64,000 nt of DNA from Ferruginibacter sp. (GTDB taxonomy: Bacteria; Bacteroidota; Bacteroidia; Chitinophagales; Chitinophagaceae): positions 56,431 to 120,430 of the forward strand of contig JAOQAK010000031.1 in assembly GCA_025963635.1 (NCBI GenBank), read 5' to 3'. The notes below the pieces were generated by a model, which worked only from the letters and a program-made list of their open reading frames with translations, was not told where the DNA came from and made no database searches. Numbering within the stretch: the stretch's first letter is position 1; every line of letters starts with the position of its first letter. The position numbers and the translations under genes were made by a program. Below, one piece after another: positions 43,796 to 52,716 of the stretch.

Positions 43796-44470
43796 ATGAA
43801 GTGGTTGAATGTAGTTATTAAATATCGGCTTTGGATTGGCATCGTTTTATTGGCCATCGCCATTTTCACCAATATACAGGCCGGATTTTGGCCTTCATTC
43901 GTTCTATACCTTGCGGCAGTGGTCTTGATCGCCGGACATTTTGTATTTGGCCCCATGCGGTTGATACAGGAGTGTATGGAAACCGGCGATATGGAAGGCG
44001 CTAAAAAAGTGCTCGCATCCATCTGGTTCCCATCTTTACTGATAAAGCCTATCCGGTCTGTTTACTACACCGTAAAGGGCAATCTCGATATGGTGGATCA
44101 GAATTTTGACGGCGCTGAGAAGAATTTGAAAAAAAGCCAGGAGTTAATGGGTGATGGCAGTGGCTTAATGGGCGGCCAAATGAAGCAAGCTGAAGGCGCT
44201 AACAAATTACAACTTGGCATGCTGGCAATGCAAAAAGGTGATATGCGCCAGGCAGAAACCTATATCCGTGGCGCCATACGCTCGGGGTTACCCGATAAAG
44301 AAAATGAAGCCGCTGCTTACCTGCAACTGTCTTCCATTATGATCAATAAAAGAGAGTTCAGGGCGGGCAAGGAATATTTCCGAAAAGCCAAAGGTCTTAA
44401 ACCTACAACGCCGCAAATTGCCGACCAGATAAAGCAGATGGAAAAGTATATTACCAGGATGCCTGGGTAA
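43796..44470 (+). CDS. TPR-repeat membrane protein
   Basis: The ATG at 43796 gives MKWLNVVIKYRLWIGIVLLAIAIFTNI. Two adjacent membrane spans lie within the first 50 residues. The rest is soluble and alpha-helical, with TPR-like pairs (GNLDMVDQNFDGAEKNLKKSQEL, LGMLAMQKGDMRQAETYIRGAI, INKREFRAGKEYFRKAKGLKP). TPR domains mediate protein contacts, so it may be a membrane scaffold. The function is unknown. A longer frame exists upstream but begins inside the promoter region. Confidence 0.75.
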   Translation: MKWLNVVIKYRLWIGIVLLAIAIFTNIQAGFWPSFVLYLAAVVLIAGHFVFGPMRLIQECMETGDMEGAKKVLASIWFPSLLIKPIRSVYYTVKGNLDMVDQNFDGAEKNLKKSQELMGDGSGLMGGQMKQAEGANKLQLGMLAMQKGDMRQAETYIRGAIRSGLPDKENEAAAYLQLSSIMINKREFRAGKEYFRKAKGLKPTTPQIADQIKQMEKYITRMPG

Positions 44471-44484
44471 CACTGTAAATCTTG

Positions 44485-44964
44485 CTAAACGTTAACGACG
44501 GCTTTTTTAAAAAGTTGCTCCACCGTTCTATAACGATAATCAAATATCTTTTTAAGCTGGTTCTTTACTATCAAACGATGGATGATACTTCCTATTATCC
44601 CAAAAGATAGCTTATAGTGTACGATGTCTGTCATCTCCACACCGTTTTCGATGGCTCTAAAATGATGCTGGTGATGCCACATTCCGTAAGGCCCGAAACG
44701 CTGTTCATCAACAAAATATTTTTTATCTTCCACATGCGTGATTTCGGTCATCCAGTACAACGGGATGTTTAAAACCGGCCTGACGGTATATTCAATAATC
44801 TGCCCGGCATACATTCTTTCTCCATGATGTTTTGAAATGATGTTGAAGCCAAGGTTATCCGGCGTAATGTCCTTTAAGTTAGCAGAACTGCTGAAGAAAT
44901 TCCAGGCTTCCTCAAGGGGGATGGGTATTTGCTGCACGGTTTTAATGCTGTAGACCTTACTCAT
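44485..44964 (-). CDS. SRPBCC-fold protein
   Basis: The 159-residue protein has the START/SRPBCC pattern: TVQQIPIPLEEAWNFFSSSANLKDITP at the N-terminus, beta strands with WMTEITHVEDKKYFVDEQRFGPYGMWHHQHHF, then a C-terminal helix YRYRTVEQLF. This fold binds hydrophobic ligands in a deep cavity. Close relatives are often annotated as cell-division inhibitors or cyclases without experimental proof. It follows the YrdC-domain gene on the same strand by 90 bases. Confidence 0.75.
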   Translation of the reverse strand: MSKVYSIKTVQQIPIPLEEAWNFFSSSANLKDITPDNLGFNIISKHHGERMYAGQIIEYTVRPVLNIPLYWMTEITHVEDKKYFVDEQRFGPYGMWHHQHHFRAIENGVEMTDIVHYKLSFGIIGSIIHRLIVKNQLKKIFDYRYRTVEQLFKKAVVNV

Positions 44965-45054
44965 AGTATGGGTTTGCGGCTATAACAATAAATGAGCAGT
45001 ATTGTTCCCGCTTCGTGCAATCGCCGCTTGCCGGGCGTTCATTTGGATAAACGG

Positions 45055-45663
45055 CTAAGCTGCCCATTCGCCCAATCCCTGCCTTGTTATTGCCCAGTCA
45101 TCGGTGGTACAGTCAATGATGGTGGAGGGCACCATACCCCCGATTCCTCCATCGATCACAAAATCTACCAGGGATGCAAATCTTTCATAAATAATTTCAG
45201 GATCTGTATAATCTTCCACCATTTCGCCGGGCAAAGAAGTACTCAGTATAGGATTCCCCATTTCCGTTAAAATTTGGTGGCAAATGATATTATCCGGAAT
45301 ACGAAGGCCAATTGTTTTCTTCTTGTTCTGCAAAATTTTCGGAACCTGTTTGCTTGCCGGCAATAAAAAAGTATAGGGGCCCGGTAAATAATTGTTCAGC
45401 ATCCTGTACAGAGGAGTATCAATGCTTTTGGTGTAGTCGCTTAAATGGCTGAGATCAAGGCAGATAAAGGATAACTGGGCTTTTTGCGGATCGATGTTCT
45501 TTATTTTGCAAATTCTTTCGACCGCTTTTTGTTGTTTGATGTCGCAACCCAGTCCATAGATTGTATCGGTTGGATATACTATTATCCCGCCATCTTTCAG
45601 GCACTCTGCCACTTGTTTAATCAGTCGCGGCTGCGGATTTTCAGGATGTATTCTTAACAACAT
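45055..45663 (-). CDS. YrdC/Sua5/YciO-family protein (threonylcarbamoyl-AMP synthase-like)
   Basis: The 202 aa protein contains GGIIVYPTDTIYGLGCDIKQQKAVERICKIK and LPGPYTFLLPAS, the core motifs of the YrdC fold that bind ATP and tRNA in t6A synthesis. Sua5/YrdC enzymes make threonylcarbamoyl-AMP from threonine, bicarbonate and ATP. The segment following ICKIK (NIDPQKAQLSF) differs from the KGRP motif of canonical Sua5, which points to the YciO branch, whose in vivo role is less clear. Confidence 0.8.
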   Translation of the reverse strand: MLLRIHPENPQPRLIKQVAECLKDGGIIVYPTDTIYGLGCDIKQQKAVERICKIKNIDPQKAQLSFICLDLSHLSDYTKSIDTPLYRMLNNYLPGPYTFLLPASKQVPKILQNKKKTIGLRIPDNIICHQILTEMGNPILSTSLPGEMVEDYTDPEIIYERFASLVDFVIDGGIGGMVPSTIIDCTTDDWAITRQGLGEWAA

Positions 45664-45803
45664 AATTTAATTTTTTGATGTACAAATATCTTTGATATGC
45701 TCCTGAGGCAACCGTCACACCTTTCCCGGGGATAATTCAACATAGCTTGTAAAGCAATATTCATAAAAATAATGCCACGTGCCTGAAACACTTCATAAAC
45801 CAC

Positions 45804-45811
45804 TACTTTTG
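45804..45811 (+). promoter_or_regulatory. -7 promoter element of the PfkB-family kinase gene
   Basis: TACTTTTG is an exact TAnnTTTG match 56 bases before the start codon. No -33 TTTG was recognised. Confidence 0.4.
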
Positions 45812-45867
45812 CAACGATTTTAAATATTGAAACCCAGCTTCCTGCGGGTAAAATTAAACAAAATAAA

Positions 45868-46791
45868 ATGTCTTTAATCTCAGTTGGAACAATGGCGTTT
45901 GATGCCATAGAAACTCCTTTCGGAAAAGTTGACCAGATTGTTGGCGGTTCCGGAACTTATGTGGCATATGCCGCCGCTAATTTTATCACTCCTATTCAGC
46001 AGATATCTATCATCGGGTACGATTTTCCGCAGGAAGAGCTTGATGAACTTAAAAAACGTGGGGTTGAACTGGATGGCGTTGAAACGGTGGCTGATAAAAA
46101 ATCATTTTTTTGGAGTGGAAAATACCACCTGGATATGAACAACCGGGATACGCTGGTGACAGATCTGAATGTATTGGCCGATTTTAATCCAATAGTGCCT
46201 GATAGCTACCAGGGAGCAGAATTTCTAATGCTCGGCAATTTATCTCCTCATATTCAGCTGAGCGTGATCAACCAGCTAAAAGTACGGCCTAAGCTGATTG
46301 CTATGGATTCTATGAATTTTTGGATGGATATTGCCCTCGATGATTTGAAAGAAGTGCTGACCAAGATCGATGTATTAATGATCAACGATGCGGAAGCCAG
46401 GCAATTGAGCGGTGAATTTTCCCTGGCAAAAGCTGCAAGAAAGATCCTTTCAATGGGACCGAAATTTTTAGTGATCAAGAAAGGAGAGCATGGGGCATTG
46501 TTGTTTCATGAGGACCATGTTTTTTTCGCCCCGGCATTGCCTTTGGAAGAAGTATTTGATCCAACGGGTGCAGGAGATACTTTCGCTGGTGGCTTTATTG
46601 GTTACCTGGCTAAAACAAAAGATATCAGCTTCACGAACATGAAGACAGCGATTATTATGGGAAGTGCGCTGGCAAGTTTTTGTGTTGAAAAATTTGGCCC
46701 AAACCGGCTGAAAGAGATTACCAAAAAAGAATTGGATGCAAGGCTGAGTGAATTTGTGCAGCTGGTAAGTTTTGATATTGACCTGGCATAA
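45868..46791 (+). CDS. PfkB-family carbohydrate or nucleoside kinase
   Basis: The protein (307 aa) has the ribokinase fold with VGGSGTYVAYAAANFI near residue 26 and the C-terminal signature DPTGAGDTFAGGFIGYL with catalytic base Asp237. The first residues (MSLISVGTMAFDAIETPFGKVDQI) are typical of a Bacteroidota group of PfkB proteins annotated as sugar kinases. It is clearly different from the fructokinase of the sucrose operon in this window. The substrate is unknown. It ends at a strong terminator. Confidence 0.83.
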   Translation: MSLISVGTMAFDAIETPFGKVDQIVGGSGTYVAYAAANFITPIQQISIIGYDFPQEELDELKKRGVELDGVETVADKKSFFWSGKYHLDMNNRDTLVTDLNVLADFNPIVPDSYQGAEFLMLGNLSPHIQLSVINQLKVRPKLIAMDSMNFWMDIALDDLKEVLTKIDVLMINDAEARQLSGEFSLAKAARKILSMGPKFLVIKKGEHGALLFHEDHVFFAPALPLEEVFDPTGAGDTFAGGFIGYLAKTKDISFTNMKTAIIMGSALASFCVEKFGPNRLKEITKKELDARLSEFVQLVSFDIDLA

Positions 46792-46811
46792 TCGATTTTT
46801 AAAAATATTGT

Positions 46812-46842
46812 AAAAAACCGAAGTGGATGGCTTCGGTTTTTT
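46812..46842 (+). terminator. Rho-independent terminator
   Basis: AAAAAACCGAAG pairs with CTTCGGTTTTTT around a 7-base loop, followed by a T-run, 20 bases after the PfkB gene stop. Confidence 0.9.
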
Positions 46843-46951
46843 GCTTGTAGAATGATTTTTGTTATTTTAACCGGGAGGGCAGGGGATTAGTCGTTTACTG
46901 TTGACAGGTTATCTCGTTGGCCACTCATTATTGATTACCTAAAGAATAAAT

Positions 46952-47260
46952 ATGCTTGATTTTATCGCCTTATATTTTCTGTGTAGAATGAATGGAAGGT
47001 TAGCTACGCAAAAAGGACTGAAAGCCGGCACATGGCGCTGGTACACCATACTTGCATGGATAACTGCCGAAATGGTCGGCGCGCTGTTCGCAATAGGATT
47101 GTTTGGACCAGAGAACCTGGTTGCCGTGGTATCTATGGGTATTGCAAGTGCTTTTGGAGGGTATTTATTCATCAAGTCGACGCTGGATAAAAAACCAGAT
47201 GCTATCGAGGATGAAATTGACCGTATTGGAGTGGACGATCTTCAGCCACCCAGGAAATAG
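46952..47260 (+). CDS. Small membrane protein of unknown function
   Basis: The 102-residue protein has two hydrophobic helices (WYTILAWITAEMVGALFAIGLFG and LVAVVSMGIASAFGGYLFI) and a charged C-terminal tail (DKKPDAIEDEIDRIGVDDL). An amphipathic start (MLDFIALYFLCRMNGRLATQKGLKAG) precedes the first span. Similar small proteins occur widely in Bacteroidota without a known function. It stands alone, about 160 bases from the PfkB gene stop and separated from it by a terminator. Confidence 0.65.
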   Translation: MLDFIALYFLCRMNGRLATQKGLKAGTWRWYTILAWITAEMVGALFAIGLFGPENLVAVVSMGIASAFGGYLFIKSTLDKKPDAIEDEIDRIGVDDLQPPRK

Positions 47261-47492
47261 GTCGGGATGGTGGAGAGCCTGGCGAAGATGAGGCAGCCCT
47301 TCCTGTGATTTTGATAAATGCCCTTATCTGCTCTCTCTCAAAAGATTTAACGGCTTGATACTCAATACATGTAAATTTTTCGCGTACTTCATGCAATTGC
47401 AACAGGTTTTATAACCGTTTTAGCATTTTGCAGGTGTTTTATCTGCGATCAATCACTTACTTTGTTTCTTGATAAAAATCGGACGAATTGGT

Positions 47493-49898
47493 ATGACAAA
47501 AACTAAACTTTACCGGAACTGTATTTGCCTTCTCTTATTTATAATCTCCGCCAGCCGTATCCAGGCGCAATACATTGATTCCCTGTTGAACATATTAGAC
47601 ACGAAGTATCCCCAGGAAAAAATTCATGTGCATTTCGACAAGGCGTATTATAATGCCGGTGAAACCATCTGGTTTAAAGCATACCTTGGCGCAGACAATC
47701 TTGCAGGCCCGATCAGTAAAACGATGTATGCCGAATTAATGGATGATAAGGGTAATGTATTACAAAGAAAAATGATGCCCGTACTGCAGGCGGGAGCGGC
47801 TTCAAGCTTTGATTTACCCGATACGATAAAAGCCACCCGCTTATTTTTGCGGGCCTACACTTCCTGGATGCTGAATTTTGATTCAACACTGTTGTATGTA
47901 AAAGCTTTGCAAATCCTCCCTGCTAAATCAACTGCAAAAAAAACGGCACCAGTTATAACCTACAATGTCCAGTTCTTTCCCGAAGGTGGCGACCTGGTAG
48001 ATGATATTTCTTCACGGGTGGCATTTAAAGCCAATGATAACCAGGGAACCCCGTTTGCCATCAAAGGTGATATTGTAGACGGAAAAGGGAAAAAACTCAC
48101 TTCTTTTGCTTCCATACATGATGGGATGGGGTATTGCACTTTGCGACCAATTGCCGGGGAAAAATATAAAGCGATTTGGAAAGATAAAAAAGGCGTACAG
48201 CATGAAACGGCATTGCCTGAAGCCAAAAAACAAGGCATGGTTTTGAGCACTTATCTTACAGACAACCAGCTAAATTATACCCTAACAAGGCCCGATAGTG
48301 TGGATGCGATTTTTACAGCCTATAACGTGGTGGCACAGATGCAGCAACGCCTCGTATATAGTGCCAGGATCAACATGACCAAAAAACCGAGCGTGACGGC
48401 GCCGATCGAAATAGACAGTCTGCCCAACGGCGTGTTGCAACTTACGGTATTTAATGCTGCCCGGGAGCCGGTTGCAGAACGCGTTGTGTACATCAATCAT
48501 GATAACTATTCTTTTATAACCGACCTGCATTCCGGCGAAAAGAACCTTGGCAAGCGTGGCCGAAATACCATCCAGATAGATGTGGGCGATATGCTGCTGT
48601 CTAATTTGTCCGTATCCGTTACTGATGCTGCCCTCAACCCAATAACAAAAAATGAAGAAAGTATTTATTCGCAGCTTCTGTTGAGCAGCGATCTGAAGGG
48701 ATATATTTACAACGCCGCCTATTATTTTTCCGGCGCTGATTCTGTCAAACAGCATCTCGACCTGGTGATGATGACCAATGGTTGGCGAAGATTTAAGTGG
48801 GAAGAAGTGCTCGCCGGGAAATGGCCCGAGATAAGAAACCTGCCGGAAAATTATCTTTCGATAAGCGGTAAAATATTGGGCCTTTCAAAAAATTTATTAT
48901 ACCAGAAAGAGCTAACAGGGATATTGAAAACAAAAAATGGCAGCAGTAATATTTTCAGCATGCCGGTAAATGTCCAGGGCGAATTTTTGCAAAGTGGACT
49001 GTATTTTTTTGATACTGCCAGGATGTATTACCAGCTGAATAACGACAAGGACCGCACACTTACTACTTCAGCGAGCTTTTCGTTTCGCAGTAATTTTATT
49101 AAGATACCCGCCCAGCCGCTGTCGGTACTTTCATCCTTGTATGCACCTGAGAAAATTGACAGCGTTGTTTTACAGAAAAGTAGTACTATGGCAAGTTTGC
49201 AGCGTGACCAGGTTGAGTTTAACAGAATGCGGACATTGGAAACTGTACAGGTGAGAGCTAAGCAAAAATCATTGAAAGAAAAATTAGATGAAGAATATAC
49301 TTCCGGGTTTTTTAGTGGTGGAGATGGCTATACTTTTACCACGGAGGATGACCCCTTTGCAAAATCGTCTCCCAGTATTTTAGCGTATTTACAGGGCAAG
49401 GTTGCCGGACTGCAAATTTCCACCGCTGGTGAAGGCGGGGCTACCTGGCGTGGAAGTGCTACCAGTTTTTTCTTAAATGAAGTGAATGCAGATGTATCCC
49501 AGTTGCAATCGATCAATATGAACGATGTGGCCATGATCAAAGTTTTTCGTCCGCCATTTTTTGGAGCTGGTGGCGGCGGGGCAGGTGGTGCGATCGCCAT
49601 TTATACGAAGAAAGGTGGCAGCGATAACTCTCAGATAAAGGGTTTGCCTGTTACCCTCATTAATGGTTATTCCGCAATTAAAGAATTTTATTCTCCTGAT
49701 TATGAAAAAAATCCTGAGCCGAACGTAAAGGATTACCGGGCCACTTTATATTGGAATCCCGCCCTGTATTTTGATAAAAATACCAGGAGAGTGATCATCC
49801 CGTTTTATAACAGCGACAGTTGTAAAAAATTCCGTGTCACTATTGAAGGCGTAAATGAAGCCGGGCAGTTGACCAGGGAAGAAAAAATCATCGAATAA
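47493..49898 (+). CDS. MG2 macroglobulin-domain protein with TonB-receptor plug-like C-terminus
   Basis: The start at 47493 (MTKTKLYRNCICLLLFIISASRIQAQ) gives a signal peptide; an upstream ATG adds 8 residues. The N-terminal part has the MG2 motif YPQEKIHVHFDKAYYNAGETIWFKAYL, seen in alpha-2-macroglobulin-like proteins, then several beta-sandwich domains. Residues about 590-730 resemble the plug domain of TonB-dependent receptors (ILAYLQGKVAGLQI, then GGGGAGGAIAIYTKKGG). There is no receptor barrel after it, only about 65 residues. Proteins of this architecture are widespread in Bacteroidota and their function is unknown. A periplasmic or surface location is likely. Confidence 0.75.
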   Translation: MTKTKLYRNCICLLLFIISASRIQAQYIDSLLNILDTKYPQEKIHVHFDKAYYNAGETIWFKAYLGADNLAGPISKTMYAELMDDKGNVLQRKMMPVLQAGAASSFDLPDTIKATRLFLRAYTSWMLNFDSTLLYVKALQILPAKSTAKKTAPVITYNVQFFPEGGDLVDDISSRVAFKANDNQGTPFAIKGDIVDGKGKKLTSFASIHDGMGYCTLRPIAGEKYKAIWKDKKGVQHETALPEAKKQGMVLSTYLTDNQLNYTLTRPDSVDAIFTAYNVVAQMQQRLVYSARINMTKKPSVTAPIEIDSLPNGVLQLTVFNAAREPVAERVVYINHDNYSFITDLHSGEKNLGKRGRNTIQIDVGDMLLSNLSVSVTDAALNPITKNEESIYSQLLLSSDLKGYIYNAAYYFSGADSVKQHLDLVMMTNGWRRFKWEEVLAGKWPEIRNLPENYLSISGKILGLSKNLLYQKELTGILKTKNGSSNIFSMPVNVQGEFLQSGLYFFDTARMYYQLNNDKDRTLTTSASFSFRSNFIKIPAQPLSVLSSLYAPEKIDSVVLQKSSTMASLQRDQVEFNRMRTLETVQVRAKQKSLKEKLDEEYTSGFFSGGDGYTFTTEDDPFAKSSPSILAYLQGKVAGLQISTAGEGGATWRGSATSFFLNEVNADVSQLQSINMNDVAMIKVFRPPFFGAGGGGAGGAIAIYTKKGGSDNSQIKGLPVTLINGYSAIKEFYSPDYEKNPEPNVKDYRATLYWNPALYFDKNTRRVIIPFYNSDSCKKFRVTIEGVNEAGQLTREEKIIE

Positions 49899-49919
49899 AA
49901 CATTGTCATACGGGCCACA

Positions 49920-52010
49920 TTAGTCCATTTCGCCCTCCAGCGCAAGTAAAAAAGCATATTCCCGCGCCTTATCTTTCAAGGGTTTAAACCTCCCGGAGGC
50001 GCCGCCATGGCCTGCTTCCATGTTAGTGTATAAAAAGAGAAGGTTGTTATTTGTTTTTGTTGTCCTCAGTTTAGCTACCCACTTCGCCGGCTCAAAATAT
50101 TGCACCTGGCTATCGTGCAGCCCGGTGGTGACGAGCATGTTAGGATAATTTTTCGCTTCCACATTATCATAGGGCGAATAGGATTTCATGTATTCATAAC
50201 TTTCCTTATCGGCAGGGTTGCCCCATTCATCATATTCATTTGTAGTAAGCGGAATGGAGGGATCACTCATCGTAGTAACAACATCCACAAAAGGAACTGC
50301 GGCGATAACACCATTCCACAAATCCGGCCGCATATTTATAATTGCTCCCATAAGTAAACCACCCGCACTGCCGCCATTAGCATACAAATGCTGCGGCGAA
50401 GTATATCTTTCGGCAATTAAAAATTCAGCACAGGCGATGAAATCCGTGAAAGTATTTTTCTTCTTCAGCATCTTACCGTCTTCATACCAATATCTTCCGA
50501 GTTCCTGCCCGCCGCGGACATGCGCAACAGCAAAAGCAAAACCCCGGTTAAGCAAACTCAGCCGGATATTGCTGAAATAAGGATCCGAACTGATACCATA
50601 AGAGCCATAAGCATACAATAGCAATGGGCCGTTGCCATCTTTTTTGAAATCCTTTTTATACACAATTGAAATGGGCACTTTCGTCCCATCGGTGGCGGTA
50701 GCAAACAGTCGCTCTGTTTCAAATGCCAGCGGATCATATCCTCCTACGACTTCCTGCTGTTTCATTAGCTTTCTTTCCCTTGTATCCATATTGTAATCAA
50801 ATACAGAATTGGGTGTCGTTAGAGAAGTATAAGTAAAGCGCATCGTATCGGTGTTGCAATCGGGAAGGGCTGAAATGGCGGCTACATAAGCTGGTTCGTG
50901 AAATTGCAGGTAATGGCTCCCATGGCTCTGTGTATTCAGTATATGTATTTGGGTAAGACCGCCCTTTCTTTCATTGACGGCCAAATGTTGTTGAAAAAGA
51001 TCAAAGCCTGATACCAGCACATCATCCTGGTGAGGCACCAGATCGCTCCAGTTGGCGGTATCTTTGTTACCTTCCGGGCAGGTTACGATCTTAAAATTTT
51101 TTGCCTCCAGGTTGGTACGAATATAAAAGCAGTCATTTGCATGATCTACATGGTACAACACTTCTTTCATCCTGGGTTGAAAGATTTCAAATGCATCATC
51201 CGGGTAATCGGCATGAATCCATAGAACTTCGGAAGATAAGGTTGCCTTTGAAATGATCAGTATATACTTTTCGGATTTTGTTTTGCCTACCCCGATATAG
51301 TTGGATGGGTCTTTTTCTTCATACACTACTTCATCTGTTGAGGAATCAGTGCCCAGAATATGCTTCTTTATTTTTTCTGATAAAAGAGTTACCGGGTTTT
51401 TAGCTGTGTAGAAAATAGTTTTGTTATCATTGGCCCAAACGGGCCCCCCTTCGGTACCCTCAATTACTTCCTGGCAGATTTCGCCTGTAATAAGATTTTT
51501 GATATAGATCGTATACTCGCGCCGGGAGAGTGTATCCACACCATAAGCCAACAGTTCGTTATTTGGGCTTACCGAAAAGCCGGTGGCAGAATAGTAATCA
51601 TGCCCTTCAGCCATTGCATTTACATCAAGTAAAATTTCTTCGGTGGCATCCAGGTTTGCTTTTTTGCGGCAGTACACAAAATAATCTTTGCCTTCTACCA
51701 GGCGACTGTAATAGTAATAACCATTTTTAAATACCGGCACGGATTCATCCTTTTCTTTGATTCGGGCCTTCATTTCGGTATACAATTTTTGCTGCAGTAA
51801 TTCACTGCCTGCCATCATCTCCTGGTAATATTTGTTTTCCGCTTCGAGATAAGCAACCACTTTATAACTATCCGGACCTTTCTTAAAAAAATCATTCATC
51901 CAATAATAATGGTCGATCCTTTTATCGCCATGTGCAAGCAATTCATGCGGTTTTATTTCGGCGATGGGTGCTGGTATATTTTGAGGCCAGTGACAGTGAG
52001 TTTTAGTCAT
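49920..52010 (-). CDS. Oligopeptidase B (S9A serine peptidase)
   Basis: The 696-residue protein has the beta-propeller N-terminal half (with the HYYWMNDFF entry) and an alpha/beta-hydrolase C-terminal domain. The nucleophile Ser is in YANGGSAGGLLMG, the catalytic Asp in TTGLHDSQVQYFEPAKW and the His in EAGHGGASGRF. AVPFVDVVTTMSDPSIPLTTNEYDEWGNP matches oligopeptidase B closely. It would cleave short peptides after Lys or Arg in the cytoplasm; no signal peptide is present. The gene is convergent with the MG2 gene (21 bases between stops). Confidence 0.88.
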   Translation of the reverse strand: MTKTHCHWPQNIPAPIAEIKPHELLAHGDKRIDHYYWMNDFFKKGPDSYKVVAYLEAENKYYQEMMAGSELLQQKLYTEMKARIKEKDESVPVFKNGYYYYSRLVEGKDYFVYCRKKANLDATEEILLDVNAMAEGHDYYSATGFSVSPNNELLAYGVDTLSRREYTIYIKNLITGEICQEVIEGTEGGPVWANDNKTIFYTAKNPVTLLSEKIKKHILGTDSSTDEVVYEEKDPSNYIGVGKTKSEKYILIISKATLSSEVLWIHADYPDDAFEIFQPRMKEVLYHVDHANDCFYIRTNLEAKNFKIVTCPEGNKDTANWSDLVPHQDDVLVSGFDLFQQHLAVNERKGGLTQIHILNTQSHGSHYLQFHEPAYVAAISALPDCNTDTMRFTYTSLTTPNSVFDYNMDTRERKLMKQQEVVGGYDPLAFETERLFATATDGTKVPISIVYKKDFKKDGNGPLLLYAYGSYGISSDPYFSNIRLSLLNRGFAFAVAHVRGGQELGRYWYEDGKMLKKKNTFTDFIACAEFLIAERYTSPQHLYANGGSAGGLLMGAIINMRPDLWNGVIAAVPFVDVVTTMSDPSIPLTTNEYDEWGNPADKESYEYMKSYSPYDNVEAKNYPNMLVTTGLHDSQVQYFEPAKWVAKLRTTKTNNNLLFLYTNMEAGHGGASGRFKPLKDKAREYAFLLALEGEMD

Positions 52011-52221
52011 TTTGGTTTTGATTATTAGATGGTCAGGACACTTAAATCCCTTTGGAAGAGATCCATAGTGATGCGAATGTAATATTTACTTATGAATTGT
52101 AGGGAAGGGGCAAATGTGCATATTTGCAGATCCTAAGGAATGATCAACTTTTTGCCAGTCCGCTAAGTAAGATAGTTATGCCAGCGGTATACCCTGTTTG
52201 TAGCAATAAAAAAAGTAGTAT

Positions 52222-52238
52222 TTGCCCCAGCGGGGCAA
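52222..52238. repeat. REP-like hairpin, left copy
   Basis: TTGCCCC-AGC-GGGGCAA forms a perfect 7-bp stem with a 3-base loop, 10 bases from the transposase remnant's 3' end. It extends into AACC, which is shared in inverted orientation with the right copy. Confidence 0.75.
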
Positions 52239-52248
52239 CCTTGCATTG

Positions 52249-52575
52249 CTAATCATAAAACTGAAACAGGTATTCATTTTTAAACGCAATTCCAAATAAG
52301 CTTAACAAGCTGATATATTCTGTTTTAAATGATCGTTTTAAATGATGTTGCTTTTGATTTGCAATGTATTTGCACACCATGTCAATCTGCGACCTGCCAT
52401 ATGAAAATGCTCCATAGCCAGCCTGCCATGACCAAAATACTTTCTGCGACCTATCGTTCTGCACAACAGCAGTTATATATTTGTACAGTTTTTCCCATGC
52501 AACCTGTATGAAATTATTCCTTCGCTTTACAGCAAAAACAAGTTGAATATACAATTGTGTGTAGGTATCACTCAT
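52249..52575 (-). pseudogene. Internally deleted IS200/RAYT-type tyrosine transposase
   Basis: The 108-residue reading frame starts like an IS200/REP-associated transposase (MSDTYTQLYIQLVFAVKRRNN) and ends like one (FWSWQAGYGAFSYGRSQIDMV, HHLKRSFKTEYISLLSLFGIAF). Usual members are about 150 aa. The roughly 40 residues between VVQNDRSQKV and FWSWQ, which carry the His-hydrophobic-His metal site (ADHIHL-type) needed for catalysis, are missing without a frameshift. It cannot work as a transposase. Inverted REP-like hairpins flank it on both sides, the arrangement expected of REP-associated elements. Confidence 0.75.
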
Positions 52576-52592
52576 GGTATAGTAAATTTATA

Positions 52593-52609
52593 GGTTGCCC
52601 CTCTGGGCA
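52593..52609. repeat. REP-like hairpin, right copy (inverted)
   Basis: GGTTGCCCCTCTGGGCA folds as TGCCC-CTCT-GGGCA. Its reverse complement aligns with the left copy with one gap and one mismatch over 17 bases (GCCC-AGAGGGGCAACC against GCCCCAGCGGGGCAACC), so the two flank the transposase remnant as inverted repeats. Confidence 0.7.
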
Positions 52610-52716
52610 TAATTAAATATCGACTTGGTTTCTACAGATAGGTTACCCTACCAGGACAATACTGAACATCTCCTGATCATAGGGGGCATACATATAAGAG
52701 ATGCTCGAGTTAAATA

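Noticed and set aside
49560..49600. Glycine-rich stretch in the MG2/plug protein
   Set aside because: Glycine-rich turns before the last strand are common in plug domains and need no special explanation.
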